Of a DNA stretch of 64,000 bases, positions 1 through 9,625 are shown piece after piece (the stretch's first letter is position 1; the number at the start of each line of letters is the position of its first letter). The DNA is from Gammaproteobacteria bacterium (lineage in GTDB: Bacteria; Pseudomonadota; Gammaproteobacteria; Natronospirales; REEB76). The notes under the pieces are model-generated. The model saw only the letters and a program-made list of their open reading frames with translations, searched no databases and had not been told where the DNA came from. Location of the stretch: contig DASVOS010000014.1 of assembly GCA_036383255.1 (NCBI GenBank), forward strand, positions 1 through 64,000. Reading direction: 5' to 3'. Both the position numbers and the translations under genes were made by a program.

Positions 1-2
1 CC

Positions 3-146
3 GCCGAGGGCGGTGCGGAAGGCGGCGAACGTCCGGCCCAGCGCCGCGGCGCTCCCGGTGGTGCTGGCGGCGGCGGTGCCCGCAAGAAGCCCCCGGTGCG
101 CAAGAAGGCTGGCGGCCGCAAGCCCGAGGGCGGCGCCGGCGCGTGA
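3..146 (+). CDS. rpsB: C-terminal end of ribosomal protein S2 (partial, inferred)
   Basis: The window opens inside a reading frame that ends at a TGA at 144-146. The 47 visible residues are low complexity, rich in Gly, Ala, Arg and Lys (for example [18 protein letters not shown]). No S2 fold is visible, so the name rests on position: rpsB directly precedes tsf in almost all bacteria, and several GC-rich gammaproteobacteria carry basic Ala/Gly/Lys tails on S2. S2 is a 30S subunit protein. The tail could equally belong to another basic protein if gene order is broken upstream. Confidence 0.6.
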   Translation, partial: AEGGAEGGERPAQRRGAPGGAGGGGARKKPPVRKKAGGRKPEGGAGA

Positions 147-204
147 TCGCCGGCCCCAGGCCGTCCCACACAACCTATATAGATACGGATCAGGTACCAA
201 GGAA

Positions 205-1080
205 ATGACGATCTCTGCGAACATGGTGAAGGAACTGCGCGAGCGCACCGGCGCCGGCATGATGGAGTGCAAGAAGGCCCTCACCGAGACCAACGGTGAC
301 CTCGACCTCGCGGTCGAGAACATGCGCAAGTCGGGCCTGGCCAAGGCCGACAAGAAGGCCGGCCGCGTGGCGGCCGAAGGCCGCATCGCGATCGAGCAGT
401 CCGGCGACGCCGTGGCCATGATCGAGGCGAACTGCGAGACCGACTTCGTCGCCAACGGCGACGAGTTCGGAGGTTTCGCGGCCGCCGTCGCCAAGGCGGT
501 ACTCGCCTCGGCGCCGGCCTCGGTCGAGGCGCTCAACGACGTGAAGCTCGCTTCCGGCGAGACTGCCGACACCACCCGCCGCAACCTGGTGGCGAAGATC
601 GGCGAGAACATCACCGTGCGCCGCATCGAGCGTTACCAGGCCAAGGGCACCGTGCTCGGCGCCTACGCCCATGGCACCCGCATCGGCGTGCTGGTGGAGC
701 TGAAGGGCGGTACCCCCGCGCTGGCGAAGGACATCGCCATGCACGTGGCCGCCAGCCGTCCGCTGTGCGTGAAGCCCGAGCAGGTCGCGCCTGAGGTGCT
801 GGCGAAGGAGCGGGAGATCATCCGTGCCCAGTCCGCCGACAGCGGCAAGCCCGAAGCGATCATCGAGAAGATGGTCGAGGGACGGCTCAAGAAGTTCCTG
901 GCCGAGGTCACCCTGCTGGGCCAGCCCTTCGTGAAGGACCCGGACCAGACCGTCGAGAAGCTGGTCAAGTCGGCCGGCGCCGAGGTGCTGCGTTTCACCC
1001 GTTTCGAGGTGGGCGAGGGCATCGAGAAGAAGCAGGAAGACTTCGCCGCCGAGGTCATGGCCCAGGCCAAGCGTGGGTGA
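205..1080 (+). CDS. tsf: Elongation factor Ts
   Basis: EF-Ts is the cytoplasmic guanine-nucleotide exchange factor that recycles EF-Tu-GDP. The 291-residue protein has the N-terminal UBA-like helical domain with the conserved stretch [19 protein letters not shown] at residues 8-26, and the TDFVAN motif at about residues 80-85 that contacts EF-Tu. Length and the two-subdomain core fit the family. I chose the ATG at 205, preceded by AAGGA, because the frame upstream is compositionally part of the leader and because family members start about seven residues before VKELR. It follows rpsB by 58 nt, the usual rpsB-tsf operon order. The spacer holds an AT-rich CTATATAG that could be an extra tsf promoter, without a clear -35. 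Confidence 0.97.
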   Translation: MTISANMVKELRERTGAGMMECKKALTETNGDLDLAVENMRKSGLAKADKKAGRVAAEGRIAIEQSGDAVAMIEANCETDFVANGDEFGGFAAAVAKAVLASAPASVEALNDVKLASGETADTTRRNLVAKIGENITVRRIERYQAKGTVLGAYAHGTRIGVLVELKGGTPALAKDIAMHVAASRPLCVKPEQVAPEVLAKEREIIRAQSADSGKPEAIIEKMVEGRLKKFLAEVTLLGQPFVKDPDQTVEKLVKSAGAEVLRFTRFEVGEGIEKKQEDFAAEVMAQAKRG

Positions 1081-1153
1081 GCCGCGAAGCGGCGAGCGCC
1101 CGGCCATGGATGGACGGGCCGGACAGCGCGCGGAGCAGGAGTGCAGCGCGCTG
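1081..1153. repeat. Hairpin cluster A with a CATGGATG centre (tsf-pyrH)
   Basis: Three consecutive inverted repeats fill the first half of the tsf-pyrH spacer. They are GCCGC/GCGGC with a GAA loop at 1081-1093; GCCCG(1098-1102)/CGGGC(1115-1119) enclosing CATGGATG at 1105-1112; and CAGCGCGC(1124-1131)/GCGCGCTG(1146-1153), whose 14-nt loop contains GGAGCAGGAG. GGA is therefore exposed in the second and third hairpins, as in CsrA/RsmA-binding RNAs. The cluster shares its loop motif with the clusters at 11888-12022, 27013-27551 and 43066-43142. Function is unknown. Confidence 0.6.
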
Positions 1154-1198
1154 ATAGGGCCCTCAGAGGCCGTTTACGCTACAATCTGATGACGACGA

Positions 1199-1226
1199 GG
1201 AGCCCCGCTTTGCGGGGCTCCGTTTA
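1199..1226 (+). terminator. Intrinsic terminator or attenuator between tsf and pyrH
   Basis: A perfect 10-bp stem, GGAGCCCCGC (1199-1208) with GCGGGGCTCC (1212-1221) and a TTT loop, is followed by GTTTAAC. The T tract is short, so termination may be partial. It closes the rpsB-tsf unit 28 nt before the pyrH start. A TACAAT lies at 1180-1185 just upstream but has no recognisable -35 and would start transcription directly into this stem. Confidence 0.75.
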
Positions 1227-1253
1227 ACAGCCACCGCCCGGACCCGCAGCGAC

Positions 1254-1991
1254 ATGGCTACCCAAGCCCCCGCCTACAAACGCATCCTGCTCAAGCTCTC
1301 GGGCGAGGCCCTGATGGGCTCCGGCGACTACGGCATCGATCCCAAGGTGCTGGCGCGCTTCGCCGCGGAGGTCCGCGACATACGCGATGCCGGGGTGCAG
1401 GTGGGCCTGGTCATCGGCGGCGGCAACATCTTCCGCGGCGCCGGCCTCGCCAGCGGCGGCATGGACCGGGTCACCGCTGACCACATGGGCATGCTCGCCA
1501 CCCTCATGAACGCGCTGGCGCTGCAGGATGCCCTGGAACGCCTCGGGGTGTTCGCCCGCGTCATGTCCGGCATGCGCGTCAACCAGGTGTGCGAGGACTA
1601 CATCCGCCGCCGCGCGGTCCGCCACCTGGAGAAGGGGCGGGTGTGCATCTTCGCCGCCGGCACCGGCAACCCGTTCTTCACCACCGACACGGCCGCGAGC
1701 CTGCGCGCCATCGAGACCGGCGCGGAACTGCTGATCAAGGCCACCCAGGTGGACGGCGTGTACTCCGCCGATCCCAAGAAGGATCCGAAGGCCAAGCGCT
1801 ACGACCACCTCACCTACGACCGGGTGATTGCCGACAAGCTCATGGTGATGGACGCCACCGCCATGGTGCTGTGCCGCGACAACGACATCCCGCTCAGGGT
1901 GTTCGACATCTCGCACGAGGGCGACCTCATGCGCATGATCATGGGCGACACCAGCGTGGGCACGCTGGTGGACAACGGAGGAAATTCATGA
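1254..1991 (+). CDS. pyrH: UMP kinase
   Basis: The enzyme phosphorylates UMP to UDP with ATP in pyrimidine nucleotide synthesis. The 245-residue protein has the amino-acid-kinase fold: ATP-binding LLKLSGEAL near residue 13, the glycine-rich [10 protein letters not shown] near 57, and the [16 protein letters not shown] substrate loop near 135, all typical of bacterial hexameric UMP kinases. Start is the ATG at 1254; the ribosome-binding site is poor. It overlaps frr through ATGA, so the two are probably translationally coupled. Confidence 0.97.
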   Translation: MATQAPAYKRILLKLSGEALMGSGDYGIDPKVLARFAAEVRDIRDAGVQVGLVIGGGNIFRGAGLASGGMDRVTADHMGMLATLMNALALQDALERLGVFARVMSGMRVNQVCEDYIRRRAVRHLEKGRVCIFAAGTGNPFFTTDTAASLRAIETGAELLIKATQVDGVYSADPKKDPKAKRYDHLTYDRVIADKLMVMDATAMVLCRDNDIPLRVFDISHEGDLMRMIMGDTSVGTLVDNGGNS

Positions 1992-2548
1992 GCATCGCCG
2001 ACCTGAACAAGTCCGCCACCACCCGCATGCAGAAGAGCGCCGATACCCTGAAGGATGCGCTTTCCAGGCTGCGCACCGGCCGCGCCAACACCGCCATGCT
2101 CGATCACCTGCGTGTCGAGTACTACGGCAACATGGTGCCCCTGAACCAGGTGGCCAACGTCGCGCTCGGCGACAGCCGCACCATCACCATCACGCCCTGG
2201 GAGAAGCCCATGATCGCGGTGGTGGAGAAGGCCATCATGACCTCGGACCTGGGGCTCATGCCCGCCACCGCCGGCAACATCATCCGCGTCCCCATGCCCG
2301 CCCTCACCGAGGAGCGCCGCAAGGAGATCATCAAGGTCGCCAAGCAGGAAGCGGAAGCCGCGCGGGTGTCCGTGCGAGGCGTGCGCCGCGACGTGAACAA
2401 CGAGCTCAAGGCCCTGCTCAAGGACCGCAAGGTCACCGAGGACGAGGAGCGCCGCGCCCAGGACGAGGTGCAGAAGCTCACCGACAAGTACATCGCCGAC
2501 ATCGACAAGATCCTGGCTGCCAAAGAAGCCGAGCTTTTGGCTGTCTGA
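1988..2548 (+). CDS. frr: Ribosome recycling factor
   Basis: RRF splits post-termination 70S ribosomes together with EF-G. The protein is 186 residues, the family standard. It shows the helical core with LRTGRAN near residue 28, the domain II region ([17 protein letters not shown]), and the C-terminal helix segment [14 protein letters not shown] with [13 protein letters not shown]. Its ATG at 1988 sits inside the pyrH stop (ATGA), with GGAGGAAATTC as a strong Shine-Dalgarno sequence, which fixes the start. Confidence 0.97.
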   Translation: MSIADLNKSATTRMQKSADTLKDALSRLRTGRANTAMLDHLRVEYYGNMVPLNQVANVALGDSRTITITPWEKPMIAVVEKAIMTSDLGLMPATAGNIIRVPMPALTEERRKEIIKVAKQEAEAARVSVRGVRRDVNNELKALLKDRKVTEDEERRAQDEVQKLTDKYIADIDKILAAKEAELLAV

Positions 2549-2587
2549 GCGTGCCGGGCCATCGAGCCCGGAACCAGAGGGCGGAAC

Positions 2588-3316
2588 ATGACCGAGAACC
2601 ATGCCAGCGCACCGCCCGCGCACATCGCCATCATCATGGACGGCAACGGCCGCTGGGCGAAGTCCCGCGGCCTCATCCGCCACGCCGGCCACAAGGCCGG
2701 CCTCGACACGGCCCGCACCATCATCGAGCACTGCGCCGAGAACAAGGTCGGCGTGCTGACCCTGTTCACCTTCAGCAGCGAGAACTGGCAGCGGCCCGAG
2801 ACCGAGGTCAGCCGCCTCATGGAGCTCTTCCTCGGCGCGCTCGGCAAGGATGCGCGCGAGCTGCACCAGAACCGCATCCGCCTGCGCTTCATCGGCGACC
2901 GCTCGGCGTTCTCCACGAGGCTGCAGGCAGGCATGGCCGAGACCGAGGCGCTCACGGCCGCGAATCCCCGCATGGTGCTCAACATCGCGGTCGGCTATGG
3001 CGGCCGCTGGGACATCCTGGATGCGGCGCGCAGGCTGGCGCGGGAAGGGCGCCTGCAGGACGCGGACGAGTCCGCGTTCGGCGCGGCGCTGTCCCTGGAT
3101 GGCCAGCCGGACCCGGACCTCTTCATCCGCACCGGCGGCGAGAAGCGCATCAGCAACTTCCTGCTGTGGAACCTCGCCTATACCGAGCTCTACTTCACGG
3201 ACACCCTGTGGCCGGATTTCGGCAAGCCCGAGCTCGACGAGGCCCTGGCCTGGTTCGCGGCGCGCCAGCGCCGCTTCGGCAAGACCGGCGAGCAGGTGGC
3301 GGGCGCCCGTGCTTAA
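2588..3316 (+). CDS. uppS: (2Z,6E)-farnesyl-diphosphate-specific undecaprenyl diphosphate synthase
   Basis: This cis-prenyltransferase extends farnesyl diphosphate to C55 undecaprenyl diphosphate, the lipid carrier for peptidoglycan and O-antigen. The 242-residue protein carries the signature IAIIMDGNGRWAK (about residues 13-25, with the catalytic Asp), FTFSSENWQRP near 61, and the C-terminal LFIRTGGEKRISNFLLWN. The ATG at 2588 follows GAGGGCGGAAC. It overlaps cdsA by 8 nt, so it belongs to the lipid-precursor run uppS-cdsA-dxr. Confidence 0.97.
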   Translation: MTENHASAPPAHIAIIMDGNGRWAKSRGLIRHAGHKAGLDTARTIIEHCAENKVGVLTLFTFSSENWQRPETEVSRLMELFLGALGKDARELHQNRIRLRFIGDRSAFSTRLQAGMAETEALTAANPRMVLNIAVGYGGRWDILDAARRLAREGRLQDADESAFGAALSLDGQPDPDLFIRTGGEKRISNFLLWNLAYTELYFTDTLWPDFGKPELDEALAWFAARQRRFGKTGEQVAGARA

Positions 3317-4109
3317 GCAGCGCGTCATCACCGCGCTGATCGTCGGCGCCGTCGCGCTGGCGCTGATCTTCTTCGCGCCCCGCTGGCTGTTCACCGCCAC
3401 GATGTTGGGGTTGCTGGTGATGGCCGCCTGGGAATGGTCGGCCCTGGCCGGCAGCCCGGACCGCAACTCGCGCCTCATGCTGGCCGTGGTCTTCGGCCTG
3501 CTGGCGCTGGCCGCGGGCTGGCTGCAGGGCAGGGAGCCCCGGGCACTCCTCATATATAGCGTGGCGGCCCTCGCCTGGTGGGCGGTGAGCCTCGTCTGGA
3601 TCGCATCCTGGCGGGCCGGGTTCAGCCGTCCGGTGAAGATCCTCTGCGGCCTCCTCACCCTGTTGCCGTCCCTCGCGGCGGTGGTGGCGATCCGCGGCTG
3701 GAGTCCCTGGTATCTCCTGGTGCTGCTGCTCGTCACTTCCGGGGCGGACATCGGTGCCTACTTCGCCGGCCGCGCTTTCGGCAGGCACAAGCTCGCGCCG
3801 CAGGTGAGCCCCGGTAAGACCTGGGAAGGCGTGGCGGGCGGCGTGGCCATGGTCATCCTGGTGGCAGCCATCTGCGATCATTGGCTCGAACTGCCCGTGC
3901 TCCCGTTCATCGCGCTCTGTGTCTGCGTCGCGCTGCTCTCGGTGGTGGGCGATCTCTCCGAGAGCCTGTTCAAGCGCCAGGCCGGCCTCAAGGACAGCGG
4001 CAACGTCTTCCCGGGCCACGGCGGAGTCCTGGACCGGGTGGACAGCATCACCGCCGCCGCGCCCCTCTACTGGCTCGGCATGAGCTGGCTGCTGGGAGGT
4101 CTGTCGTGA
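3309..4109 (+). CDS. cdsA: Phosphatidate cytidylyltransferase
   Basis: CdsA makes CDP-diacylglycerol from phosphatidate and CTP, the entry to all membrane phospholipids. From the GTG at 3309 the protein is 266 residues with several hydrophobic membrane segments. It has the C-terminal signature [19 protein letters not shown] and the preceding SPGKTWEG. The GTG start lies inside uppS, and its stop is overlapped by the dxr start (GTGA at 4106-4109), so translation is coupled on both sides. An integral inner-membrane enzyme. Confidence 0.95.
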   Translation: MLKQRVITALIVGAVALALIFFAPRWLFTATMLGLLVMAAWEWSALAGSPDRNSRLMLAVVFGLLALAAGWLQGREPRALLIYSVAALAWWAVSLVWIASWRAGFSRPVKILCGLLTLLPSLAAVVAIRGWSPWYLLVLLLVTSGADIGAYFAGRAFGRHKLAPQVSPGKTWEGVAGGVAMVILVAAICDHWLELPVLPFIALCVCVALLSVVGDLSESLFKRQAGLKDSGNVFPGHGGVLDRVDSITAAAPLYWLGMSWLLGGLS

Positions 4110-5293
4110 TCGGCGTCGCGGTCCTCGGTTCCACCGGCAGCGTCGGTGTCAGCACGCTGGACGTGGTGGCGCGCCACCGCGACCGTTTCAGGGTCCTCGC
4201 GCTCACCGCGCACCGGGACGTGGACGGCCTGCTCAAGCAGTGCCTGGAGCACCAGCCAAAGCTCGCGGTCATGGTGGACGAGAAGGCCGCACAGGCGCTT
4301 GCCAAGCGCCTCAAGGAGAGCGGCCTCGACACCGAGGTGCGCGCCGGCGCCGGCGCACTCCTGGAAGCGGCCGCGCTGCCGGAGGCGCGCTACGTGATGG
4401 CCGCCATCGTCGGCGCCGCGGGGCTCGAGGCCACCCTCGCCGCGGTGCGTGCCGGCAAGCGCGTGTTGCTCGCGAACAAGGAAGCCCTGGTGATGGCGGG
4501 ACCGCTGTTCATGGACGCGGTGCGCGCCCACGGCGCCGAGCTCATGCCCATCGACAGCGAGCACAACGCGGTGTTCCAGTGCATGCCCGGCGGCTACCAC
4601 GCCGGCACCTGGCCGCGCGGCGTACGGCGCATCCTGCTCACCGCTTCCGGAGGCCCGTTCCGCGGCTGGCCTGTGGAGCGCCTGGCGGAAGTCACGCCGG
4701 CGGAAGCCTGCGCCCATCCCACCTGGAGCATGGGCCGCAAGATATCGGTGGACTCCGCCACCATGATGAACAAGGGCCTGGAGGTGATCGAGGCCTGCTG
4801 GCTGTTCGGCACCGGTCCTGAGCGGATCGAGGTGGTGGTGCATCCGCAGAGCGTGATCCACTCCATGGTGGAATACGACGACGGCTCGGTGTTGGCGCAA
4901 CTCTCCAACCCGGACATGCGCACGCCCATCGCCCACGGCCTTGCATGGCCGGAGCGGCTCGAGGCAGGCGTCGAGCCCCTCGACATCCTGGCCCGCGGCA
5001 ACCTGGACTTCGAGCCGCCGGACCTGGAGTCTTTCCCCTGCCTCAAGCTCGCCATGCAGGCGGCGGAGGCGGGCGAGGGGGCGCCGGTGGTGCTCAATGC
5101 CGCCAACGAAATCGGGGTAGCCGCGTTCCTGGAGGGACGGCTAGCCTTCACCGGCATCGCTGACCTGGTGGCCGCCGCATTGGACGAGGTGCCGCGTGCG
5201 CGCTGCGCCAGCCTGGACGACGTGCTGGCCCTGGACCGGCGCGCACGCAAGACCGCCGAGGCGCGCCTCGCCGCCCTGGCCCGGAGCGCCTGA
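4106..5293 (+). CDS. dxr: 1-deoxy-D-xylulose 5-phosphate reductoisomerase
   Basis: Dxr converts DXP to 2-C-methyl-D-erythritol 4-phosphate with NADPH, the committed step of the MEP isoprenoid pathway; ispD and ispF are also in this window. The 395-residue protein has an N-terminal NADPH site ([14 protein letters not shown]), the [10 protein letters not shown] motif near 120, and the metal-binding acidic motif [11 protein letters not shown] near 147. GTG at 4106 with GGGAGGT upstream is the start; it overlaps the cdsA stop. Confidence 0.96.
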   Translation: MIGVAVLGSTGSVGVSTLDVVARHRDRFRVLALTAHRDVDGLLKQCLEHQPKLAVMVDEKAAQALAKRLKESGLDTEVRAGAGALLEAAALPEARYVMAAIVGAAGLEATLAAVRAGKRVLLANKEALVMAGPLFMDAVRAHGAELMPIDSEHNAVFQCMPGGYHAGTWPRGVRRILLTASGGPFRGWPVERLAEVTPAEACAHPTWSMGRKISVDSATMMNKGLEVIEACWLFGTGPERIEVVVHPQSVIHSMVEYDDGSVLAQLSNPDMRTPIAHGLAWPERLEAGVEPLDILARGNLDFEPPDLESFPCLKLAMQAAEAGEGAPVVLNAANEIGVAAFLEGRLAFTGIADLVAAALDEVPRARCASLDDVLALDRRARKTAEARLAALARSA

Positions 5294-5294
5294 C

Positions 5295-6659
5295 ATGCAG
5301 ATCATCATCAGCATCCTCGCCTACGTGGCCGCCATCGGCGTGCTGGTCACGGCCCATGAGTTCGGCCATTTCATCGTGGCGCGCCGGCTCGGCATCAAGG
5401 TGCTGCGCTTCTCCATCGGCTTCGGCAAGCCGCTCTATACCTGGCGCCGCAAGGGCGACGAGACCGAGTACGTGCTCGCAGCGCTGCCGCTCGGCGGCTA
5501 CGTGAAGATGGCGGACGAGCGGGAAGGCGAGGTGGCGCCGGCGGACCTGCCGCGTGCCTTCAACCGCCAGCGCATCCCCAAGCGCTTCGCGGTGGTGCTG
5601 GCGGGCCCGGTGTTCAATTTCCTGTTCGCGATCCTCGCCTACTGGGTGATCTTCATGGCCGGTGTGCCCGGCATCAGGCCGGTGGTGGGCGACATCAAGC
5701 CGGGCTCGGCCGCCGCGGCCGCCGGCTTCGAGGCGCGCGATGTGATAACTGCGGTGGCCGGCCACGAGACCGCCACCTGGGACACCGTGCAACTCGAACT
5801 GTTCCGCGAGGTGCTGCGCGGCGGCCCCATAGCCATGCAGGTCACTACCCCGGCCGGCGAGAGCCGGGCGCTCGAGGTGCAGGTCCAGGACGTCCATGCC
5901 CTCACCGAGCCCGGCATGCTGCTGACCGGCCTGGGCTTGGCCCCCTGGGTCCCGCCTATCCCCGCGGTGGTGGGGGAGCTCACCCCGGACGGCACCGCCG
6001 CGGCCTCGGGCCTCAAGAGCGGCGACCGCGTGCTGTCGGTGGCGGGGAAACCCGTGTCCGACTGGCAGTCCCTGGTGCAGGTCATACGCGATTCGCCGGG
6101 CCGGACTTTGGCGCTGGTGGTGGAGCGGGACGGCCGGAGCCAGGAGCTCGCGCTCAAGGTCGGCAGCGCAGACGTGGATGGGGTCAGCGTCGGCCGCGTG
6201 GGCGCCGGTTTCGCCAGGCTGCCGGACAGCTTCTATGACAGTTTGACGGTGGAACAACGGTATAATCCCCCGGCCGCCCTGTGGCAGGGGATCAAGCGCA
6301 CCGCCGACATGTCGTGGCTGACGCTGGTGGCCGGCTGGAACATGCTGATCGGCAACGTGTCGCTGAAGAACCTCAGTGGGCCCATCGACATCGCGCAGTA
6401 CGCCGGTTACGCCGCGGAGAGCGGCCTGACCACGTTCCTGGAGTTCCTGGCCTTCGTCAGTGTCAGTCTCGGCGTGCTGAACCTGCTACCGATACCGGTG
6501 CTGGACGGCGGACACCTGCTGTACTTCTCGGTCGAGGCGGCCAAGGGGTCGCCGTTGTCGGAGCGCATGGAAGTGCTGGGTCAGCGTATCGGCATCGTGC
6601 TGCTGCTGACGCTGATGGTGTTCGTGATCTACAACGACCTGATACGTGTCTTGAGCTGA
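5295..6659 (+). CDS. rseP: Site-2 intramembrane zinc protease RseP
   Basis: RseP cuts the anti-sigma factor RseA within the membrane in the sigma-E envelope-stress cascade; rpoE and rseA homologues lie at 45.6-46.8 kb. The 454-residue protein has the zinc motif HEFGH (H21, E22, H25) in its first membrane helix, two tandem PDZ domains (roughly residues 115-195 and 215-300), and the second metal site NLLPIPVLDGG in a C-terminal helix. The ATG at 5295 follows the dxr stop by 1 nt. The 3' end hides a possible promoter for bamA (see 6243-6266). Confidence 0.95.
   Translation: MQIIISILAYVAAIGVLVTAHEFGHFIVARRLGIKVLRFSIGFGKPLYTWRRKGDETEYVLAALPLGGYVKMADEREGEVAPADLPRAFNRQRIPKRFAVVLAGPVFNFLFAILAYWVIFMAGVPGIRPVVGDIKPGSAAAAAGFEARDVITAVAGHETATWDTVQLELFREVLRGGPIAMQVTTPAGESRALEVQVQDVHALTEPGMLLTGLGLAPWVPPIPAVVGELTPDGTAAASGLKSGDRVLSVAGKPVSDWQSLVQVIRDSPGRTLALVVERDGRSQELALKVGSADVDGVSVGRVGAGFARLPDSFYDSLTVEQRYNPPAALWQGIKRTADMSWLTLVAGWNMLIGNVSLKNLSGPIDIAQYAGYAAESGLTTFLEFLAFVSVSLGVLNLLPIPVLDGGHLLYFSVEAAKGSPLSERMEVLGQRIGIVLLLTLMVFVIYNDLIRVLS
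6243..6266 (+). promoter_or_regulatory. Possible internal promoter for bamA inside rseP
   Basis: A perfect TATAAT at 6261-6266 is spelled by the codons TAT AAT, both ending in T, in a gene that otherwise strongly prefers G or C there. TTGACG at 6243-6248 is the nearest -35-like hexamer but the spacer is only 12 bp, so sigma-70 use is doubtful. It lies about 400 nt before bamA. The unusual codon choice is the main argument. Confidence 0.3.
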
Positions 6660-6670
6660 GGAGGCCAGTT

Positions 6671-9052
6671 TTGGGTAACTTGAAAGGCGTCGGACTCGTC
6701 CTCGCCACCCTCGTCCTGCTGCTGTCGGCCTCCATCGCTCGCGCGGACGATTCCTTCGTCGTAAAGAAGATCCAGCTCGAGGGCCTGCAGCGCATCTCGG
6801 ACGGCACCCTCTACGACTACCTGCCAGTGAACATCGGCGACACCATGGACGCCGCGCACGTGCAGCAGGCGATCCGCGCGCTCTACAAGACCGGCTTCTT
6901 CCGCGACGTCGAGTTGCGGCGCGACGGTGACACCCTGGTGGTGGTGGTGCAGGAGCGCCCCTCCATCGCGCACTTCACGATCACCGGCAACAAGCTCATC
7001 AAGACCGAAGACCTCAACAAGAACCTGACCAAGGCGGGCCTCGCCGAGGGCCAGATCTTCAACAAGGTGGTGCTGGACGGGTTGGAGCAGGACCTCTACG
7101 ACCAGTACTACAGCCACGGCCACTACGGCGTGACCATGAAGACCGACGTGCGCGACGTCGGAGACAACCGCGTGGACGTGTCGGTGACCATCTCCGAGGG
7201 CATCACCGCGCGCATCCGCTCGGTCAACGTGGTCGGCAACCACGACTTCACCGAGAGCGACCTGCAGGACATCTTCAAACTCAAGGTCTCGGATTTCTGG
7301 ACCTACTTCGGCAGTTCCGACGAGTACGCGCGCGAGAAGCTGGTGGGCGACCTCGAGTCGCTGCGCTCCTTCTACATGGACCAGGGCTACGCGGACTTCG
7401 GCATCGACTCCACCCAGGTGGCGGTCTCGCCGGATCACAACAGCGTGTACATCAGCGTCGGCATCACCGAAGGCGACATCTACAAGATCAAGAACGTGAA
7501 GCTGTCCGGCAACCTGGTGGTGGGGGAGGAACAGCTCAAGCCCTACGTGCTGCTCAAGACGGGCGACACGTTCTCGCTGGCACGGGCCAACGCCACCGCC
7601 GACCTGATCCGCAAGCGCCTGGGCGTGGACGGCTATGCCTTCGCCCAGGTCAACCCGGTACCGGACATCGACCGTGAGCACAGGGTGGTGTCGCTCAACT
7701 TCGTGGTGGACCCGGGCGAGCGCACCTACGTGCGCCACATCGCGTTCAGCGGCACACCGGAGACCAACGACGAGGTATATCGCCGTGAGATGCGCCAGTT
7801 CGAGGGCGCCTGGCTCTCGAACCTCGACCTCGAGCGCTCGCGCGTGCGCATCCAGCGCCTGGCCTGGGTGGAGGACGTGCAGGTCAAGACCAATCCGGTC
7901 CCCGGCACCGCGAACCTGGTGGACGTGAGCTTCGACGTGAAGGAGCGCCCGCCGGGCACCGCCAACATCGGCGTCGGCTACGGCAGCCAGTCAGGCCTGG
8001 TGCTGGACGGCCAGATCTCCAACGCCAACTTCCTCGGCACCGGCGAACGGCTGTCGCTGCAGGCCAGCCACACCGCGATCGGCCACAGCTACACCTTCAG
8101 CTTCACCGATCCGTACTGGACGGTGGACGGCGTGAGCCGCACCTGGAGCCTGTTCCAAAGCCGTATTTCCTCGCTCACCATCAACAGCGCGCCGCTCACC
8201 ACCGCCTCCTATGGCGCGGGCCTGAACTTCGACATACCGTTGTCCGAGTACAGTGCCTGGGGCGTGGGCCTGACGTACTCCCACAACGAGCTGTTCTCCT
8301 CCAACGGCACCTCGCAGGAATACATCAAGTTCATCCAGCAGCCGGGTAACGGCGAGATCTTCTACACGCCCGCCGCCTGTTCCGACCCGCTGCGCGGCTT
8401 CATATTCGTGTGCGAGTTCCCCGGCCTGCGCTACAACAGCCTGGAGAACTCGCTGAGCTACGTGTACGACACCGAGAACCGGGTGATCTTCCCGACTGCC
8501 GGCGTGCGCGATGCGCTCAGCCTGATCACCGCCATCCCGGGCGGGGACCTGCGCTACTGGATCGTCAACTACCAGCAGTACGCGTTCCTGCCGCTGCCGT
8601 TCAAGTTCATCTACGCGCTCAACGGCCAGTTCAGCTATGGTGCGCCCTACGGCAAGACCGCCACCTATCCGCCGTTCAAGAACTTCTTCGTCGGCGGTCC
8701 GGACACGGTGCGCGGCTGGGAGACCGGCACGCTGGGTCCCCGCGACAGCCTCAGCACGCTGCCGATCGGCGGCCGCACCATGCTCTACGCGCAGAACGAG
8801 TTCGTGCTGCCGCGCTTCGGCAAGGACACCGGCGGCAGCGGCTCCTACCGCCTGGCGGTGTTCTTCGACATCGGCAACGCCTTCACCCAGCCGAGCGACG
8901 TCCGCTTCAAGGACCTGCGCGAATCCTGGGGCATCGCGGCCACCTTCCTCACGCCCCTGGGGGCGATGAAATTCAGCTATGCTTTCCCGATCAACCCGAA
9001 ACCGGGCGACAAGACCGAGCGCTTCCAGTTCACCCTGGGCGCCTATTACTGA
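6671..9052 (+). CDS. bamA: Outer membrane assembly factor BamA
   Basis: BamA is the core of the BAM complex that folds beta-barrel proteins into the outer membrane. From the TTG at 6671 it has 793 residues: signal peptide ending about LSASIARA, POTRA repeats to about residue 400, then a 16-strand barrel whose L6 loop carries VRGWETG (the VRGF family motif). It ends in aromatic FTLGAYY. A TTG start is chosen because GAGGAGG (6658-6664) sits 6 nt upstream and the signal peptide begins there; no ATG is available. Two cysteines 14 residues apart in an extracellular loop (AACSDPLRG to FVCEF) may form a disulfide. It is followed by skp, as usual. Confidence 0.95.
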   Translation: MGNLKGVGLVLATLVLLLSASIARADDSFVVKKIQLEGLQRISDGTLYDYLPVNIGDTMDAAHVQQAIRALYKTGFFRDVELRRDGDTLVVVVQERPSIAHFTITGNKLIKTEDLNKNLTKAGLAEGQIFNKVVLDGLEQDLYDQYYSHGHYGVTMKTDVRDVGDNRVDVSVTISEGITARIRSVNVVGNHDFTESDLQDIFKLKVSDFWTYFGSSDEYAREKLVGDLESLRSFYMDQGYADFGIDSTQVAVSPDHNSVYISVGITEGDIYKIKNVKLSGNLVVGEEQLKPYVLLKTGDTFSLARANATADLIRKRLGVDGYAFAQVNPVPDIDREHRVVSLNFVVDPGERTYVRHIAFSGTPETNDEVYRREMRQFEGAWLSNLDLERSRVRIQRLAWVEDVQVKTNPVPGTANLVDVSFDVKERPPGTANIGVGYGSQSGLVLDGQISNANFLGTGERLSLQASHTAIGHSYTFSFTDPYWTVDGVSRTWSLFQSRISSLTINSAPLTTASYGAGLNFDIPLSEYSAWGVGLTYSHNELFSSNGTSQEYIKFIQQPGNGEIFYTPAACSDPLRGFIFVCEFPGLRYNSLENSLSYVYDTENRVIFPTAGVRDALSLITAIPGGDLRYWIVNYQQYAFLPLPFKFIYALNGQFSYGAPYGKTATYPPFKNFFVGGPDTVRGWETGTLGPRDSLSTLPIGGRTMLYAQNEFVLPRFGKDTGGSGSYRLAVFFDIGNAFTQPSDVRFKDLRESWGIAATFLTPLGAMKFSYAFPINPKPGDKTERFQFTLGAYY

Positions 9053-9074
9053 CGCATCCCTTCAGGAGCACACC

Positions 9075-9620
9075 GTGATCACCAAATCCCGAATCCTCGC
9101 CATCCTGCTCGCGACTTGCGCCGCCGGCATCATGACCGGCGCCCAGGCTGCCGACCTCAAGGTGGGCGTCATCAGCATGTCGAGCCTGCTGCAGAAGTCG
9201 CCGCAGGCCCAGAACGCGTCCTCCGAGATCACCAAGAAGTTCGACGTGCGCAAGAAGGACCTGCTGGCCGAGCAGGACAAGATCAAGAACCTCCAGGACC
9301 AGCTCAACAAGAACGGCGCCACCATGACCGCCTCGCAGGCCCAGGACTCGCAGTCCCAGCTCGACGAGCTGCAGCGCGACTTCAGCCGCAAGTCCAGCGA
9401 CTTCCAGGACGACTTCAACATGGCACGCAACGCTGCGTTGAGCTCGCTGCAGCAGGACGTGCTGAAGGCGGTGCAGGAGTTCGCCCAGGCGCAGAAGTAC
9501 AACCTGATCCTGGCCGAGGGCGTGATGTACGCCGACAACGCCGTGGACGTCACTGACCAGGTACTGGCGCAGATGCAGAAAGACTTCAAGGCCGCCGGGA
9601 ACGCCAAGGGCGGCGACTGA
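9075..9620 (+). CDS. skp: Periplasmic chaperone Skp (OmpH family)
   Basis: Skp carries unfolded outer-membrane proteins through the periplasm to BamA. The 181-residue protein has a signal peptide (ending about AQA), the short beta-strand LKVGVISM, then long charged alpha-helical coiled-coil arms (KKFDVRKKDLLAEQDKIKNL) and the C-terminal YNLILAEGVMYAD. The GTG at 9075 has CAGGAGC upstream. Placement between bamA and lpxD is the classic order. Confidence 0.93.
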   Translation: MITKSRILAILLATCAAGIMTGAQAADLKVGVISMSSLLQKSPQAQNASSEITKKFDVRKKDLLAEQDKIKNLQDQLNKNGATMTASQAQDSQSQLDELQRDFSRKSSDFQDDFNMARNAALSSLQQDVLKAVQEFAQAQKYNLILAEGVMYADNAVDVTDQVLAQMQKDFKAAGNAKGGD

Positions 9621-9625
9621 CCGGC

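Noticed and set aside
1180-1185. TACAAT as the pyrH promoter -10
   Set aside because: No -35 at a suitable distance, and the start would fall just before a terminator stem.
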